Assembly (NCBI RefSeq): GCF_000422965.1 | Contig: NZ_AUHB01000005.1 | Location: 62,001 to 126,000 of the forward strand | Length of the DNA: 64,000 nucleotides | DNA from: Pleomorphomonas oryzae DSM 16300 | GTDB taxonomy: Bacteria; Pseudomonadota; Alphaproteobacteria; Rhizobiales; Pleomorphomonadaceae | Direction: 5' to 3' | Shown: in pieces, positions 45,245 to 54,175 of the stretch | Position numbering within the stretch: position 1 is the first letter of the stretch | Layout of the letters: each line of letters starts with the position of its first letter | The notes under the pieces: generated by a model | Told to the model about the DNA's origin: nothing | Database searches by the model: none | The model's input: only the letters and a program-made list of their open reading frames with translations | Program-made: the position numbers and the translations under genes

Positions 45245-45985
45245 CGTCCGGCCTCGGGTAAGTCGCCCACTTAGGAGATCGCTGACGAAAGCCGGCACGC
45301 AGTCGCCCGCCTTGCCCTCGATCTCAAGATCGAACAGACCGTGTCCCTTGCGGGAGGCTTCGAGGTTCAATTCCACGGTAACGGCGCCGGCCTGCCGCGC
45401 CTCGCGCACGAAATCGGCCGCCGGATAGACGGTGCCCGACGTGCCGATGGAGAGGAAGAGGTCGGCCTCGCCGAGCGCTCGATAAATTTCGGGCATGTGA
45501 TAGGGCATTTCGCCGAACCAGACGATATCGGGCCGAAGCCCGCCACTGCGGCCGCAAAGCGGACAGGCCGAACTCGTCGACATGTCATCCACCCAAGGGC
45601 CGCGTCTCCCACAGGCTTCGCACAGGAAGCCGTCGAGCGTGCCATGCATATGGAACAGTGCTTGGGAACCGGCCTTCTCATGCAGGCCGTCGATGTTCTG
45701 GGTGACCAGAAGGAATCGCCCCGGCCAGGCCTTCTCAAGCTCGGCGAGCGCGACATGCGCGGGGTTGGGGAGGGCGAGCGCGGCCTCGCGACGTTGCGTA
45801 TTATAGAAGTCGTGCACCAACGGCGGATTTCGCCGGAAGCCCTCCGGCGTCGCCACGTCCTCGATGTCGTAGCGCGCCCAGATGCCACCGGCGTCGCGGA
45901 AGGTGTCGAGGCCCGATTCCTGGGAAATGCCGGCGCCGGTCAGCACGACGATCGACGTCGCCGCCGAAATTTCGACGTTCTTCAT
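45233..45985 (-). CDS. NAD-dependent protein deacetylase (sirtuin)
   Basis: Sirtuins remove acyl groups from lysines using NAD. The 250 residues have the NAD motif GAGISQESGLDTFRD, QNIDGLHEKAG, the catalytic His in HMHGTLDG and four zinc cysteines (CEACG, CPLCG). Class III desuccinylases use YxxR after the cofactor loop; here the equivalent reads YNTQ, which favours deacetylase over desuccinylase activity. It overlaps the P-loop gene by 12 nt and is divergent from mutL, which starts 150 nt away. Confidence 0.94.
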   Translation of the reverse strand: MKNVEISAATSIVVLTGAGISQESGLDTFRDAGGIWARYDIEDVATPEGFRRNPPLVHDFYNTQRREAALALPNPAHVALAELEKAWPGRFLLVTQNIDGLHEKAGSQALFHMHGTLDGFLCEACGRRGPWVDDMSTSSACPLCGRSGGLRPDIVWFGEMPYHMPEIYRALGEADLFLSIGTSGTVYPAADFVREARQAGAVTVELNLEASRKGHGLFDLEIEGKAGDCVPAFVSDLLSGRLTRGRTSEA

Positions 45986-46134
45986 GGGGTCTCCTCATAA
46001 CACGCTGCCGACTATAGACCCGTGGATGGGCGGCGGTGTTGACGAATTTGTGGCTGGCGACGACCTCGCGCCGCTTGGCGGCTTCGGTTATGGTCACCCT
46101 TCCAGCCCATCAGACGCGAGCGAATCCCGGCCCC

Positions 46135-48006
46135 ATGTCCGTTATCATCCAGCTCTCGCCCGTCACCATCAACCGCATCGCCGCCGGCGAGGTGGTGGAG
46201 CGGCCGGCGAGCGTGGTCAAGGAACTGGTGGAAAACGCCATCGATGCCGGCGCCGATCGCATCGAGGTGGTGACGTCGGGCGGTGGCAAGACGTTGATCC
46301 GCGTGACCGACAACGGCGTCGGCATGCTGGCGGCGGACCTGTCTCTGGCTGTGGAGCGGCACTGTACCTCCAAGCTGATCGAGGACGACCTTCTCGACAT
46401 CCGCACCCTTGGTTTCCGTGGCGAGGCGCTGCCGTCGATCGGCTCGGTGGCCGACCTCAGGATCGAGACGCGGCATGCGTCGGAGGATAATGGCTGGGCG
46501 ATCACGGTCTCCGGTGGCAGCCGCTCGGACATTGAGCCGGTGGGGTTGAGCCGGGGCACGCGCATCGAGGTCAGAAATCTTTTCTTCTCAACGCCGGCCC
46601 GCCTCAAGTTCCTGAAGAGCGAACGCGCCGAGGCCGGCGCCATCACCGATGTCGTCAAGCGTCTGGCACTCGCCCACCCTGAGATCCGCTTCTCTCTGTC
46701 AGGCTCCGATCGTTCGCCCCTCGACTATCCGGCGCTGGCGGCAGGCGATTTCAGGGGGCGGGCGCTGCAAGTGATGGGCGCCGATTTTGCGGAGAACTCG
46801 ATCGAGATCGACGCCTTGCGCGAAGGCGTGCGCCTCACCGGTCTTGCCGGTCTCGGCACGCTGCAGAAGGCCAATGCCCAGAGCCAGTATCTGTTCGTCA
46901 ATGGCCGGCCAGTGCGCGACAAATTGCTCATCGGCGCCATCCGCGCCGGCTACGCCGACGTCATGGCCCGCGATCGATTTCCGGCGGCCGTGCTGTTCGT
47001 CGACCTCGACCCGCACGAGGTTGACGTCAACGTGCATCCGACCAAGGCCGACGTTCGCTTTCGCGATCCCGGCTTGGTGCGCGGCTTGTTGGTCGGCGCG
47101 CTCCGACGGGCGCATGCCGACGCCGGCCATCGCGCCGCTTCTACCCATGGCGCGGCGACGCTCGACGTACTCACGGCCGCCGTTCGCCCGATGCCGACCA
47201 GCGCATCTTCAGCCTGGCGGTCGGATTATCAGAGCCGGCCGGTCGCCTTCGACTGGCGGACCGCTCCGGATCGGCCGCTGCCGGGCGAGGTCCCCCTGTC
47301 GCGCGCCTTCGCGGAAGACGCGGTTTCCTTCGATGCCGGTTCGCCGCAGACCAGTTTCTCGGTTGTCGATGACGCTGTCTCCGCTGATGCCCGCCCTGGT
47401 CTTGCCGAGGCGCCGGTGGAGAGCGTGTCACGGCCGCTGGGCGCGCCGCGTGCGCAAATCCACGAGACCTATATCGTCGCCCAGACCGCAACCGGCCTCG
47501 TCATCGTCGACCAGCACGCGGCGCACGAGCGCCTCGTCTACGAGCGGCTGAAGCAGGAGATCGCCAAGGGCGTCGAGACGCAGATGCTGCTGATCCCCGA
47601 AATCGTCGACATGCCCGAGGAGGATGTCGATCGCCTCATCGAGCGTGCCGAAGAGCTTGCCGAGCTCGGCCTCGTTGTCGAAAGCTTCGGACCGGGCGCC
47701 ATCGCCATCCGAGAAATCCCGGCGCTGCTTGGCCGCACCGATACGGCAGCGCTCTTGCGCGACATTGCCGACGACCTCGCCGAATGGGACCAGGCGACAC
47801 GCCTCAGGGAGAAGCTCGACGCCATTGCCGCCACCATGGCCTGCCACGGCTCGGTCCGTGCCGGCCGCCGTCTCAGAGTGGAAGAGATGGATGCGCTGCT
47901 GCGCGAGATGGAAGCGACACCCAACTCGGGTCAGTGCAACCATGGCCGCCCAACCTTTGTCGAGCTGAAGCTCAGCGACATCGAACGGCTGTTTGGCCGC
48001 CGCTGA
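46135..48006 (+). CDS. mutL: DNA mismatch repair protein MutL
   Basis: MutL couples mismatch recognition by MutS to strand removal. The ATG at 46135 gives 623 residues; an open frame from 46036 lacks a ribosome site. The N-terminal ATPase has [20 protein letters not shown] and [13 protein letters not shown]. The C-terminal domain has [12 protein letters not shown], matching the DQHA(X)2E(X)4E endonuclease motif, plus [12 protein letters not shown] and CNHGRPT. It is therefore expected to nick DNA itself, as in bacteria that lack MutH. The palindromic repeat at 48015-48102 follows. Confidence 0.98.
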   Translation: MSVIIQLSPVTINRIAAGEVVERPASVVKELVENAIDAGADRIEVVTSGGGKTLIRVTDNGVGMLAADLSLAVERHCTSKLIEDDLLDIRTLGFRGEALPSIGSVADLRIETRHASEDNGWAITVSGGSRSDIEPVGLSRGTRIEVRNLFFSTPARLKFLKSERAEAGAITDVVKRLALAHPEIRFSLSGSDRSPLDYPALAAGDFRGRALQVMGADFAENSIEIDALREGVRLTGLAGLGTLQKANAQSQYLFVNGRPVRDKLLIGAIRAGYADVMARDRFPAAVLFVDLDPHEVDVNVHPTKADVRFRDPGLVRGLLVGALRRAHADAGHRAASTHGAATLDVLTAAVRPMPTSASSAWRSDYQSRPVAFDWRTAPDRPLPGEVPLSRAFAEDAVSFDAGSPQTSFSVVDDAVSADARPGLAEAPVESVSRPLGAPRAQIHETYIVAQTATGLVIVDQHAAHERLVYERLKQEIAKGVETQMLLIPEIVDMPEEDVDRLIERAEELAELGLVVESFGPGAIAIREIPALLGRTDTAALLRDIADDLAEWDQATRLREKLDAIAATMACHGSVRAGRRLRVEEMDALLREMEATPNSGQCNHGRPTFVELKLSDIERLFGRR

Positions 48007-48014
48007 TCATGAGA

Positions 48015-48102
48015 GCATTTTCCAGCGAAGTGGGTACCGGTTCGCTGGAAGAAAATGCGTCAACTCAGGAAGAGAGCGTTTCCGTAGAAGATGGAAACGC
48101 TC
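48015..48102. repeat. intergenic palindromic repeat with two hairpins
   Basis: The first hairpin pairs GCATTTTCCAGCGAA (48015-48029) with 48041-48058, with a 3-nt bulge. The second pairs GAGCGTTTCC (48074-48083) with GGAAACGCTC (48093-48102). The pattern GAGCATTTTCC-AGCGAA is typical of short intergenic repeats dispersed in Hyphomicrobiales genomes. It lies between convergent mutL and a GNAT gene and may also act as a terminator for both. Confidence 0.65.
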
Positions 48103-48608
48103 TAGCGGATGATGGCGTAGATCGCCGTGTCCCAGCGGGCAGCGCCGACTTTGACGGACGAGCGGCGTACGCCCTCGCGAACGAAGCCGAGGGATTCGTA
48201 GAGCGCGATGGCTGGCGTGTTGAACGTATAGACGTTGAGCTCCAACCGCGGAAAGTCGCCGATCGCATCGAGCCGGGCGAACACCTCAGCCAGAAATGGC
48301 CGTGCCACTCCCTGTCCGCGATAATTTGGAGCCACGGCAAAGCGCGCGAGACGAGCCACGCCGTCCGTCCAATCAAGGACCACCTGAGCGTGAGCCACCG
48401 TCGCATTGCCGACGAGGCCGACAAAGGCTAGCCGAAGGGGCGGCGTCGTCAGCGTCTCCGAGAGCATCGTGGCAATCTGGCCGGCGTCGAGAGGAAAGCG
48501 GAGGCCGCTGCCGCCCCATTGGGCAAGTGCTTCCGGCGTTGAAAACCAGGAGGGTAGCGGTGCGAGAAGCTCAGGGGTGGCCGGAACGACGCGGAGCGGT
48601 GGGGCCAT
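48102..48608 (-). CDS. GNAT-family N-acetyltransferase
   Basis: The 168 residues show the acetyl-CoA loop in FAVAPNYRGQGVARPFLAEV and the C-terminal strand ALYESLGFVREGVR. The acceptor is unknown; relatives include RimI-like enzymes. It begins 5 nt after the stop of the HPr gene on the same strand and may be expressed as the last gene of the manX-npr unit. Its stop codon overlaps the end of the palindromic repeat at 48015-48102. Confidence 0.88.
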   Translation of the reverse strand: MAPPLRVVPATPELLAPLPSWFSTPEALAQWGGSGLRFPLDAGQIATMLSETLTTPPLRLAFVGLVGNATVAHAQVVLDWTDGVARLARFAVAPNYRGQGVARPFLAEVFARLDAIGDFPRLELNVYTFNTPAIALYESLGFVREGVRRSSVKVGAARWDTAIYAIIR

Positions 48609-48613
48609 CGGGC

Positions 48614-48907
48614 CTATTCACCCTCGCCGAAGCGGTCGTTGACCAGCGCCGCGATCGCCTCGATGGCCGCCTCGGCCTCAGCCCCTGCGGCGCGCACCTC
48701 GATCGACGAGCCGATGCCGGCGGCCAGCATCATCAGGCCCATGATGGACGTGCCCGATACACTTTGGCCATCCTTCAGCACGAAGACTTCCGCCTCGAAC
48801 CGATCGACGCACTGAACGAATTTCGCCGAAGCGCGGGCGTGCAGGCCCTTCTTGTTGAGAATCTGCAGTTCACGAACGATGGCACCGTCGTCTGTGTCGT
48901 CTGTCAT
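48614..48907 (-). CDS. HPr-like phosphocarrier protein
   Basis: The 97-residue PTS phosphocarrier has the phosphorylatable His23 in NKKGLHARASAKF and the regulatory-serine region SGTSIMGLMML (Ser54), the target of HPr kinase. Both N- and C-terminal tails are longer than in E. coli HPr. It overlaps the EIIA gene by 4 nt. With HprK and EIIA-Man nearby, and no EIIB/EIIC permease in the window, it belongs to a regulatory PTS that senses metabolic state rather than importing sugar. Confidence 0.95.
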   Translation of the reverse strand: MTDDTDDGAIVRELQILNKKGLHARASAKFVQCVDRFEAEVFVLKDGQSVSGTSIMGLMMLAAGIGSSIEVRAAGAEAEAAIEAIAALVNDRFGEGE

Positions 48908-49305
48908 GATCCGGCAAGTACCTGGCTGGCGACAGAGATGTATTTCCGACCGGCGTCGCGAGCCTCGGTGACGGTCTCAGCGAGCGGCCGTTCCTTGCGC
49001 ACCGTTGCGAGCTTGACCAGCATCGGCAGGTTGACGCCGGCGATCACCTCGACATCGCCGATGTCCATGACGGAAATGGCGAGATTTGACGGAGTGCCGC
49101 CGAACATATCGGTGAGCAGGATGACGCCCTTGCCGGAATTGACCCGACCGACCGAGGCGATGATGTCGCTCCGCCGCTGCTCCATGTCGTCTTCAGGACC
49201 GATGCAGATCGTCTCGAAATCGGCCTGAGGACCGACCACATGCTCGAGTGCCGACCGGAATTCGTCTGCCAGGCGACCATGTGTCACCAGAACCAACCCG
49301 ATCAT
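48904..49305 (-). CDS. PTS EIIA component, mannose-family
   Basis: From the ATG at 49305 it has 133 residues, the normal single-domain length; a longer frame to 49383 lacks a ribosome site. The phospho-acceptor is His9 in VLVTHGRLA, and LLTDMFGGTPSNLA and AGVNLPMLV are conserved core segments. In rhizobia and Brucella this protein receives phosphate from HPr and helps regulate metabolism and virulence-type functions. It overlaps the HPr gene by 4 nt. It is separated from hprK by 261 nt. Confidence 0.94.
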   Translation of the reverse strand: MIGLVLVTHGRLADEFRSALEHVVGPQADFETICIGPEDDMEQRRSDIIASVGRVNSGKGVILLTDMFGGTPSNLAISVMDIGDVEVIAGVNLPMLVKLATVRKERPLAETVTEARDAGRKYISVASQVLAGS

Positions 49306-49566
49306 GCTGGGGTCCGATCCCTGTAGATTGCGAAGATCATGCGGCACGCCATGTTGGTTTCGCTCCAAGCTGGAACGGGCCACATCTTCACCAGAGCGGG
49401 ATTTCTTGCAAGAGGAAATCGGATTGTGAGCCGGTGCGGCGCCTGTTCCGAGACCGGGATGAGACAGTCAACTTAACAAAAGATGCTTGATACGGGCCCG
49501 AAAAGCCGGACCTTGAGGGACTTTAGGGGAAAAGCGTAAGGTTTGTCGGAATTGCGGCTTCGATCG

Positions 49567-50019
49567 TTAAAACTTGTTCATTTCCACGAGCGCGGCATGG
49601 AGCAGCGGTAGCGAAACGGAGGTTTGCCGAGCCGGAATCGCCTGTCTGGGCAGTCTCAACCCGTCGATGTCCGCCTCCTCCTCCGCCGCTTCGGGCAGGC
49701 GCATCATTGTTCCGGCATCGATGAGATCGGCAACAAGCCGGATCACTGCGGATGGCACGTACTCCACCGATTCGATGCCGCGACCGCGCCGTTCGGCAAG
49801 GCCGGCGATGGTCTCAGGACAGTGAGCAATGAGCCGGCCGTTCAAGACGGTGAGCGCCACGCGATCATCGGCAACGAAGGCGGCGTAGAGACCGCTCCGC
49901 CGGGCAGCATCGACAAGCGCGAAGGCGAGCGATGTCTTCCCGGCGCCCGATGCGCCTCGGATCAGCAGGCCGGTTTCGCCGACAACGACGGCAGTGGCAT
50001 GGACGGTTGGCTGGGTCAT
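49567..50019 (-). CDS. hprK: HPr kinase/phosphorylase, short alphaproteobacterial type
   Basis: From the ATG at 50019, which overlaps the chvG stop by 4 nt, it has 150 residues; the longer frame to 50043 is less likely. It keeps only the C-terminal catalytic domain, with P-loop GASGAGKTS (22-30) and the capping region RGRGIESVEYVP, and lacks the N-terminal half found in Gram-positive enzymes. It phosphorylates HPr on serine. Its coupling to chvG is the usual Hyphomicrobiales order. Confidence 0.95.
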   Translation of the reverse strand: MTQPTVHATAVVVGETGLLIRGASGAGKTSLAFALVDAARRSGLYAAFVADDRVALTVLNGRLIAHCPETIAGLAERRGRGIESVEYVPSAVIRLVADLIDAGTMMRLPEAAEEEADIDGLRLPRQAIPARQTSVSLPLLHAALVEMNKF

Positions 50020-51794
50020 GCAGCGAGATCCGCTGGCAGACACACGACAAAGCGGGCACCGGTGACGCGGTCGGGGTCAGCGGGGTCATCCTTGCGATTG
50101 ATGGCCGTGATGGTTCCGCGATGGGCCTCGACGATCTGCTTGGAAATCGACAGACCCAGGCCGGAATTATTGCCGAAGCCTTCGCCTTCCGGGCGATCGG
50201 TATAGAAGCGTTCGAACACCCGCTCGAGCTTTTCAGCACGGATGCCTGGCCCGTGGTCGTCGACAATGACCTCGATCTTGTGATCGTCGCGGCAGACGGT
50301 GACCTCGACCTGCCCTCCCTCCCGCGAGAAGGAGCGGGCATTATCGATCAGATTGTTGAACACCTGTCCGAGCCGGCTGTCATGGCCGAGTACCATCAGT
50401 GGCTTGTCGCCTTCGCCACGGTCGATTCTGAGGTCGATGCCGATCTCCTGATGGCGGCCCGTCTCACGGGCCAGCGAGACGACGCCTTCGACGAGCCGGC
50501 CGACATCGAGCGGCGCTACGTCCTCGCGCGCAAGCTCGGCGTCGAGGCGCGAAGCGTCGGAAATGTCGGTGATCAGCCGGTCGAGGCGACGGACGTCGTG
50601 CTGGATGATTTCCAGGAGGCGTGCCCGGCTGTTGTCGCTCTTGGCGAGCGGTAGCGTCTCCACTGCCGAGCGTAGCGAGGTCAGCGGATTTTTGAGTTCA
50701 TGGGCAACGTCGGCGGCGAAGCTCTCGGTGGCGTCCATCCGGCTATAGAGCGCGTTGGTCATGTCGCGGAAGGCGCGGGCGAGATCGCCGATCTCGTCCT
50801 CGCGGTCGAAGGAGGGGATCTCCTCGCGCTGCTTGATGCCCCGCCGGATGCGGTCGGCCGCGGCGGCAAGGCGGCGAAGTGGCCGGGCAATGGTGCCGGC
50901 CAGCAGGAAGGACAGCGTTGTGGTGACGGCCGCCGCCACCAGGAAGACGCGGAAGATGCCCCAGCGCTCGGCGGTGACGATGGCGTCGATGTCGCCGCCC
51001 TCGGTGGAGAGCAGCAGCGAGCCGACGACGACGTTGAAGCGCTGCACCGGCACAGCCACCGACACGATCATCTCGCCGGCTTCGGTGACGCGCACCACAG
51101 TGCCGGGCGAGCCGTTGAGCGCTTGCTCCACCTCCGGATACCCGCGCCCGTTGGCTCCGCCAAGCTCCCGGTAGACGGGGAGATCGAACCGCCTCAGGCG
51201 GTAGGTAACGGCGTTGATGGCCTGTTCGATCAGTGACGGCGGTTCCGGTTTGGCCGGCGGCAGGTTGAATCGCAGCACCTGTCCTCGGGAATAGAGAAAG
51301 CGCGAATCGAGGATCAGGATGCCGTCACGGTCATAGATCCGCGCCCGTGTCTTGGTCGGTGTGATCAGTCGCCGCAACAGCGGCGCCACCTTCTCCGGGT
51401 TGATCGGAAAATCGAGACTCTCCGTATCGGTCGGGAGGGTTACTTCGCCACCGGCCTGCATTTGTAGCAAACGCTCGGGATCGATGGTGATGGTATTGGA
51501 AACCGCCGAGGCCGAGGCGGCAATGGCGCCGGCCATGATCTCGCCCTGTGTCAGCAGGCTCTCGACGCGGGCATCGATCAGGCCGGCCCGGAACTGGTTG
51601 AGATAGAGGATACCTGATACCAGCGCTGCCAGCGCCGCGAGGTTGAGAACCAGGATGCGGCGGCTGAGCGAGGTGCCGATCGAGGTTGCCGCAAAGCGCT
51701 TGACGCGACGAAGGATAACCGGAAACAGCCGGCGCATCATCTGGATACGCCCGCCATCTGCCCGATCGGCTTCCTGGCTTCCCCTCATCGACAT
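50016..51794 (-). CDS. chvG: ChvG/BvrS-type sensor histidine kinase
   Basis: The 592 residues include a membrane helix (about 50-70), a periplasmic sensor of about 210 residues, a second membrane helix near 295, HAMP, the H-box AADVAHELKNPLTSL, and ATP-site boxes (NLIDNARSF, DHGPGI, GLGLSISKQ). The sensor domain in this family responds to acid or envelope stress and interacts with ExoR in rhizobia. It pairs with the regulator 176 nt upstream (51971-52675) and is coupled to hprK by a 4-nt overlap. Confidence 0.95.
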   Translation of the reverse strand: MSMRGSQEADRADGGRIQMMRRLFPVILRRVKRFAATSIGTSLSRRILVLNLAALAALVSGILYLNQFRAGLIDARVESLLTQGEIMAGAIAASASAVSNTITIDPERLLQMQAGGEVTLPTDTESLDFPINPEKVAPLLRRLITPTKTRARIYDRDGILILDSRFLYSRGQVLRFNLPPAKPEPPSLIEQAINAVTYRLRRFDLPVYRELGGANGRGYPEVEQALNGSPGTVVRVTEAGEMIVSVAVPVQRFNVVVGSLLLSTEGGDIDAIVTAERWGIFRVFLVAAAVTTTLSFLLAGTIARPLRRLAAAADRIRRGIKQREEIPSFDREDEIGDLARAFRDMTNALYSRMDATESFAADVAHELKNPLTSLRSAVETLPLAKSDNSRARLLEIIQHDVRRLDRLITDISDASRLDAELAREDVAPLDVGRLVEGVVSLARETGRHQEIGIDLRIDRGEGDKPLMVLGHDSRLGQVFNNLIDNARSFSREGGQVEVTVCRDDHKIEVIVDDHGPGIRAEKLERVFERFYTDRPEGEGFGNNSGLGLSISKQIVEAHRGTITAINRKDDPADPDRVTGARFVVCLPADLAA

Positions 51795-51970
51795 CGCTTC
51801 CCGCTAATGGTTCGCTTCCGACATGTGTATGCCGCCGATACCATCCTCGGAGCAAATGTCGGAATCAAAAGAACCACTAACCACTGCTTCCGTGGAGCTT
51901 GTGAATTCGACAGATGGTTCGCAACCTGACGCGTCGGGACCAGAATGCCAAATTCTCTTCAAAGCTCCGC

Positions 51971-52675
51971 TCACGCCTCCTTGAAGCGGTAGCCGACGCC
52001 ATAAAGGGTCTCGATCATTTCGAAATCGTCGTCGATGGCCTTGAACTTCTTGCGCAGCCGCTTGATGTGGCTGTCGATCGTGCGGTCGTCGACGTAGACC
52101 TGATCGTCATAGGCGGCATCCATCAGCGCGTTACGGCTCTTGACCACGCCGGGCCGCTGGGCCAGCGCGAACAGGATCAGGAACTCGGTGACGGTCAGCA
52201 CCACGTTCTGGCCCCTCCAGGTGCAGGTATGCCGCTCCTGGTCCATGACGAGGTTGCCGCGCTCGATATTGCGATTGGCGTCACTCGGCTTGGGAGCGGC
52301 GGTGGTGTCGCGCGGAGCGACGCGGCGCAGCACCGCCTTGACGCGCTCGACCAGGAGGCGCTGCGAGAACGGTTTGTGAATGAAGTCGTCGGCGCCCATC
52401 TTGAGGCCGAACAGCTCGTCGATCTCGTCATCCTTTGAGGTCAGGAAGATAACGGGCATGTCGGTCTTCTGCCGGAGGCGGCGGAGCAGCTCCATGCCGT
52501 CCATGCGCGGCATCTTGATGTCGAGGATGGCGAGGTCGGGCTGCACCTTGGAGAGGCCGTCGAGGGCAGAGGCGCCGTCGGTATAGGTCTCAACGCGATA
52601 GCCCTCCGACTCGAGGGCAATCGAGACGGACGTTAGGATGTTTCTGTCATCGTCCACGAGCGCGATGGTCGGCAT
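51971..52675 (-). CDS. chvI: ChvI/BvrR-type response regulator
   Basis: The 234-residue OmpR-type regulator has a receiver (residues 1-120, phospho-acceptor Asp in [11 protein letters not shown], Lys in FIHKPFS) and a C-terminal winged helix ([14 protein letters not shown]). Homologues control envelope, exopolysaccharide and acid-response genes. It starts the chvI-chvG-hprK-manX-npr block typical of Hyphomicrobiales. In many relatives pckA lies divergently upstream; here a HugZ-like gene occupies that position. Spacing to the divergent gene is 266 nt. Confidence 0.95.
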   Translation of the reverse strand: MPTIALVDDDRNILTSVSIALESEGYRVETYTDGASALDGLSKVQPDLAILDIKMPRMDGMELLRRLRQKTDMPVIFLTSKDDEIDELFGLKMGADDFIHKPFSQRLLVERVKAVLRRVAPRDTTAAPKPSDANRNIERGNLVMDQERHTCTWRGQNVVLTVTEFLILFALAQRPGVVKSRNALMDAAYDDQVYVDDRTIDSHIKRLRKKFKAIDDDFEMIETLYGVGYRFKEA

Positions 52676-52941
52676 GCCCCAGGTCCCCGTCAGTTCCGAG
52701 CCTCAGCTCTTCATGTCATATTCGGTCGGTATCGACAGCCGGACCTTTGTAGCAGAGTTGAGCAGAATCTGGGCAACAATGTAGAAAGATCAAGAATTCA
52801 CTCGCTTTTTCACCCGCTTTCGGTGTCGTGAGAGAGATTCTGGGTCTGGGCTGAGGGAGATCCGGCTGGCTCTCCATAAAGTTCGCTTCGGTTCGGTTCC
52901 GACCTAACAGATGTTGTTAGCGAGCTAAAGGGAGAGTTCGG

Positions 52942-53607
52942 ATGGATGACACCCGCTTCGATGCCGAGGGCATGACGCGCCAGATCATGCGATCGGCAGC
53001 CACCGCTGCCCTCGGTACGCTCACGCATGAAGGCGGGCCGTTCGTCACCTTCGTGACGGTGGCAACCGACATCGACGGCGCTCCGCTCGTCCTGCTTTCT
53101 GGTCTCGCCGCGCACACCCGGCATCTCGCACGCGACGGCCGCGCTTCGCTTCTGATGCAGGCTCCGGCCGGCGCGGGGGACGATCCGTTGACGGGTGCCC
53201 GCGCCACCATCAACGGCCGCTTTCAGCGCATCGCCCGCGAAGAGGCCGACCATGCGCGCCTCTTCAAGCGCTTCCTGATCCGCCATCCGGAAGCGGAGGG
53301 CTATGCCGGCTTCGGCGATTTCTCCGTCTATCGTATGAGCGTCGACGGCGTTCATCTCGTCGCCGGCTTCGGCCGGATCGCACGTTTGGCCGCGGCCGAT
53401 GTTGTGGTGCCATCGGCCACGGCCGAGGCCTTCGCCGCGGTCGAGACCGCGCTTTTGAGCGATCTCGCCAGTGTCAGGCCCGCACTAGTGGCCGTCGACC
53501 CCGATGGGATCGACATTACAGAGGAGGGCGGCGTGAAACGGCTGTCCTTCAAGCGCCGCGCCGGCGACCCCAGCGAGGTGAAATCTCTTCTGGCGGAGAT
53601 CGGCTGA
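52942..53607 (+). CDS. HugZ-like pyridoxamine 5'-phosphate oxidase-fold protein
   Basis: The 221 residues comprise an FMN-binding split-barrel (about 10-150, with GPFVTFVTVATDIDGAPLVL) and a C-terminal DUF2470 domain (PDGIDITEEGGVKRLSFKRR). Proteins of this build include heme-utilisation HugZ, which degrades heme. Iron or heme acquisition genes are not nearby, so a heme role is tentative. GGGAG lies about 9 nt before the start codon. It is divergent from chvI and convergent with rsmD, whose stop is 7 nt away. Confidence 0.85.
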   Translation: MDDTRFDAEGMTRQIMRSAATAALGTLTHEGGPFVTFVTVATDIDGAPLVLLSGLAAHTRHLARDGRASLLMQAPAGAGDDPLTGARATINGRFQRIAREEADHARLFKRFLIRHPEAEGYAGFGDFSVYRMSVDGVHLVAGFGRIARLAAADVVVPSATAEAFAAVETALLSDLASVRPALVAVDPDGIDITEEGGVKRLSFKRRAGDPSEVKSLLAEIG

Positions 53608-53614
53608 CCAACGG

Positions 53615-54175
53615 TCAGGTTCGGCGCGCGAAGATCACCTGCGTTTCGCCGTAGGTCCGCTGGTCGAGACGTTCGAGGCCCTCTGGAAGTGCTACGTCAG
53701 CCTTGGCCGATTCCTCGATGACGATTAGGGTCTTGTCCGCGAGCCATCCACCCGCAAGCAGCGACGCGAGCGCCTTCTCCGCCAAGCCCTTGCCATAGGG
53801 CGGATCGAGAAAGGCGAGCGTGTAGGGCTCTGCCGGACCGATCGACCCCATGGTGGTGGCGTCGCGGCGAAAGATGCGCGTTGTTCCCATCAGGCCCAGC
53901 GTTTCCTGGTTGCGGCGGATGAGACCACGGGCTTCCGCAGCTTCCTCGACGAACAGGCAGGTCTTGGCGCCCCGGCTCATTGCCTCGAAGCCAAGAGCCC
54001 CGGTACCGGCGAACACATCCATGACGCGGGCATTCTCGAACACGCCTTCATAGGCGTGCTCGAGAATGTTGAAGACGCTTTCACGCAGCCGGTCGGACGT
54101 GGGGCGGATGGCAAGGCTGCCGGCTGCCGGCGTCGCCAGCGCCGTGCCCCGATGCTTACCGGCGACGATCCGCAT
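53615..54175 (-). CDS. rsmD: 16S rRNA (guanine-966-N2)-methyltransferase
   Basis: From the ATG at 54175 the enzyme has 186 residues, standard for RsmD; the open frame continuing to 54457 is spurious. It begins MRIVAGKHRGTAL, has RPTSDRLRESVFNILEH, the SAM-binding DVFAGTGALGFEAMSRGA, and the catalytic motif DPPYGKG. It methylates G966 of 16S rRNA. Its start overlaps the end of the RluB-type gene by 20 nt, suggesting coupled expression. Confidence 0.96.
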   Translation of the reverse strand: MRIVAGKHRGTALATPAAGSLAIRPTSDRLRESVFNILEHAYEGVFENARVMDVFAGTGALGFEAMSRGAKTCLFVEEAAEARGLIRRNQETLGLMGTTRIFRRDATTMGSIGPAEPYTLAFLDPPYGKGLAEKALASLLAGGWLADKTLIVIEESAKADVALPEGLERLDQRTYGETQVIFARRT

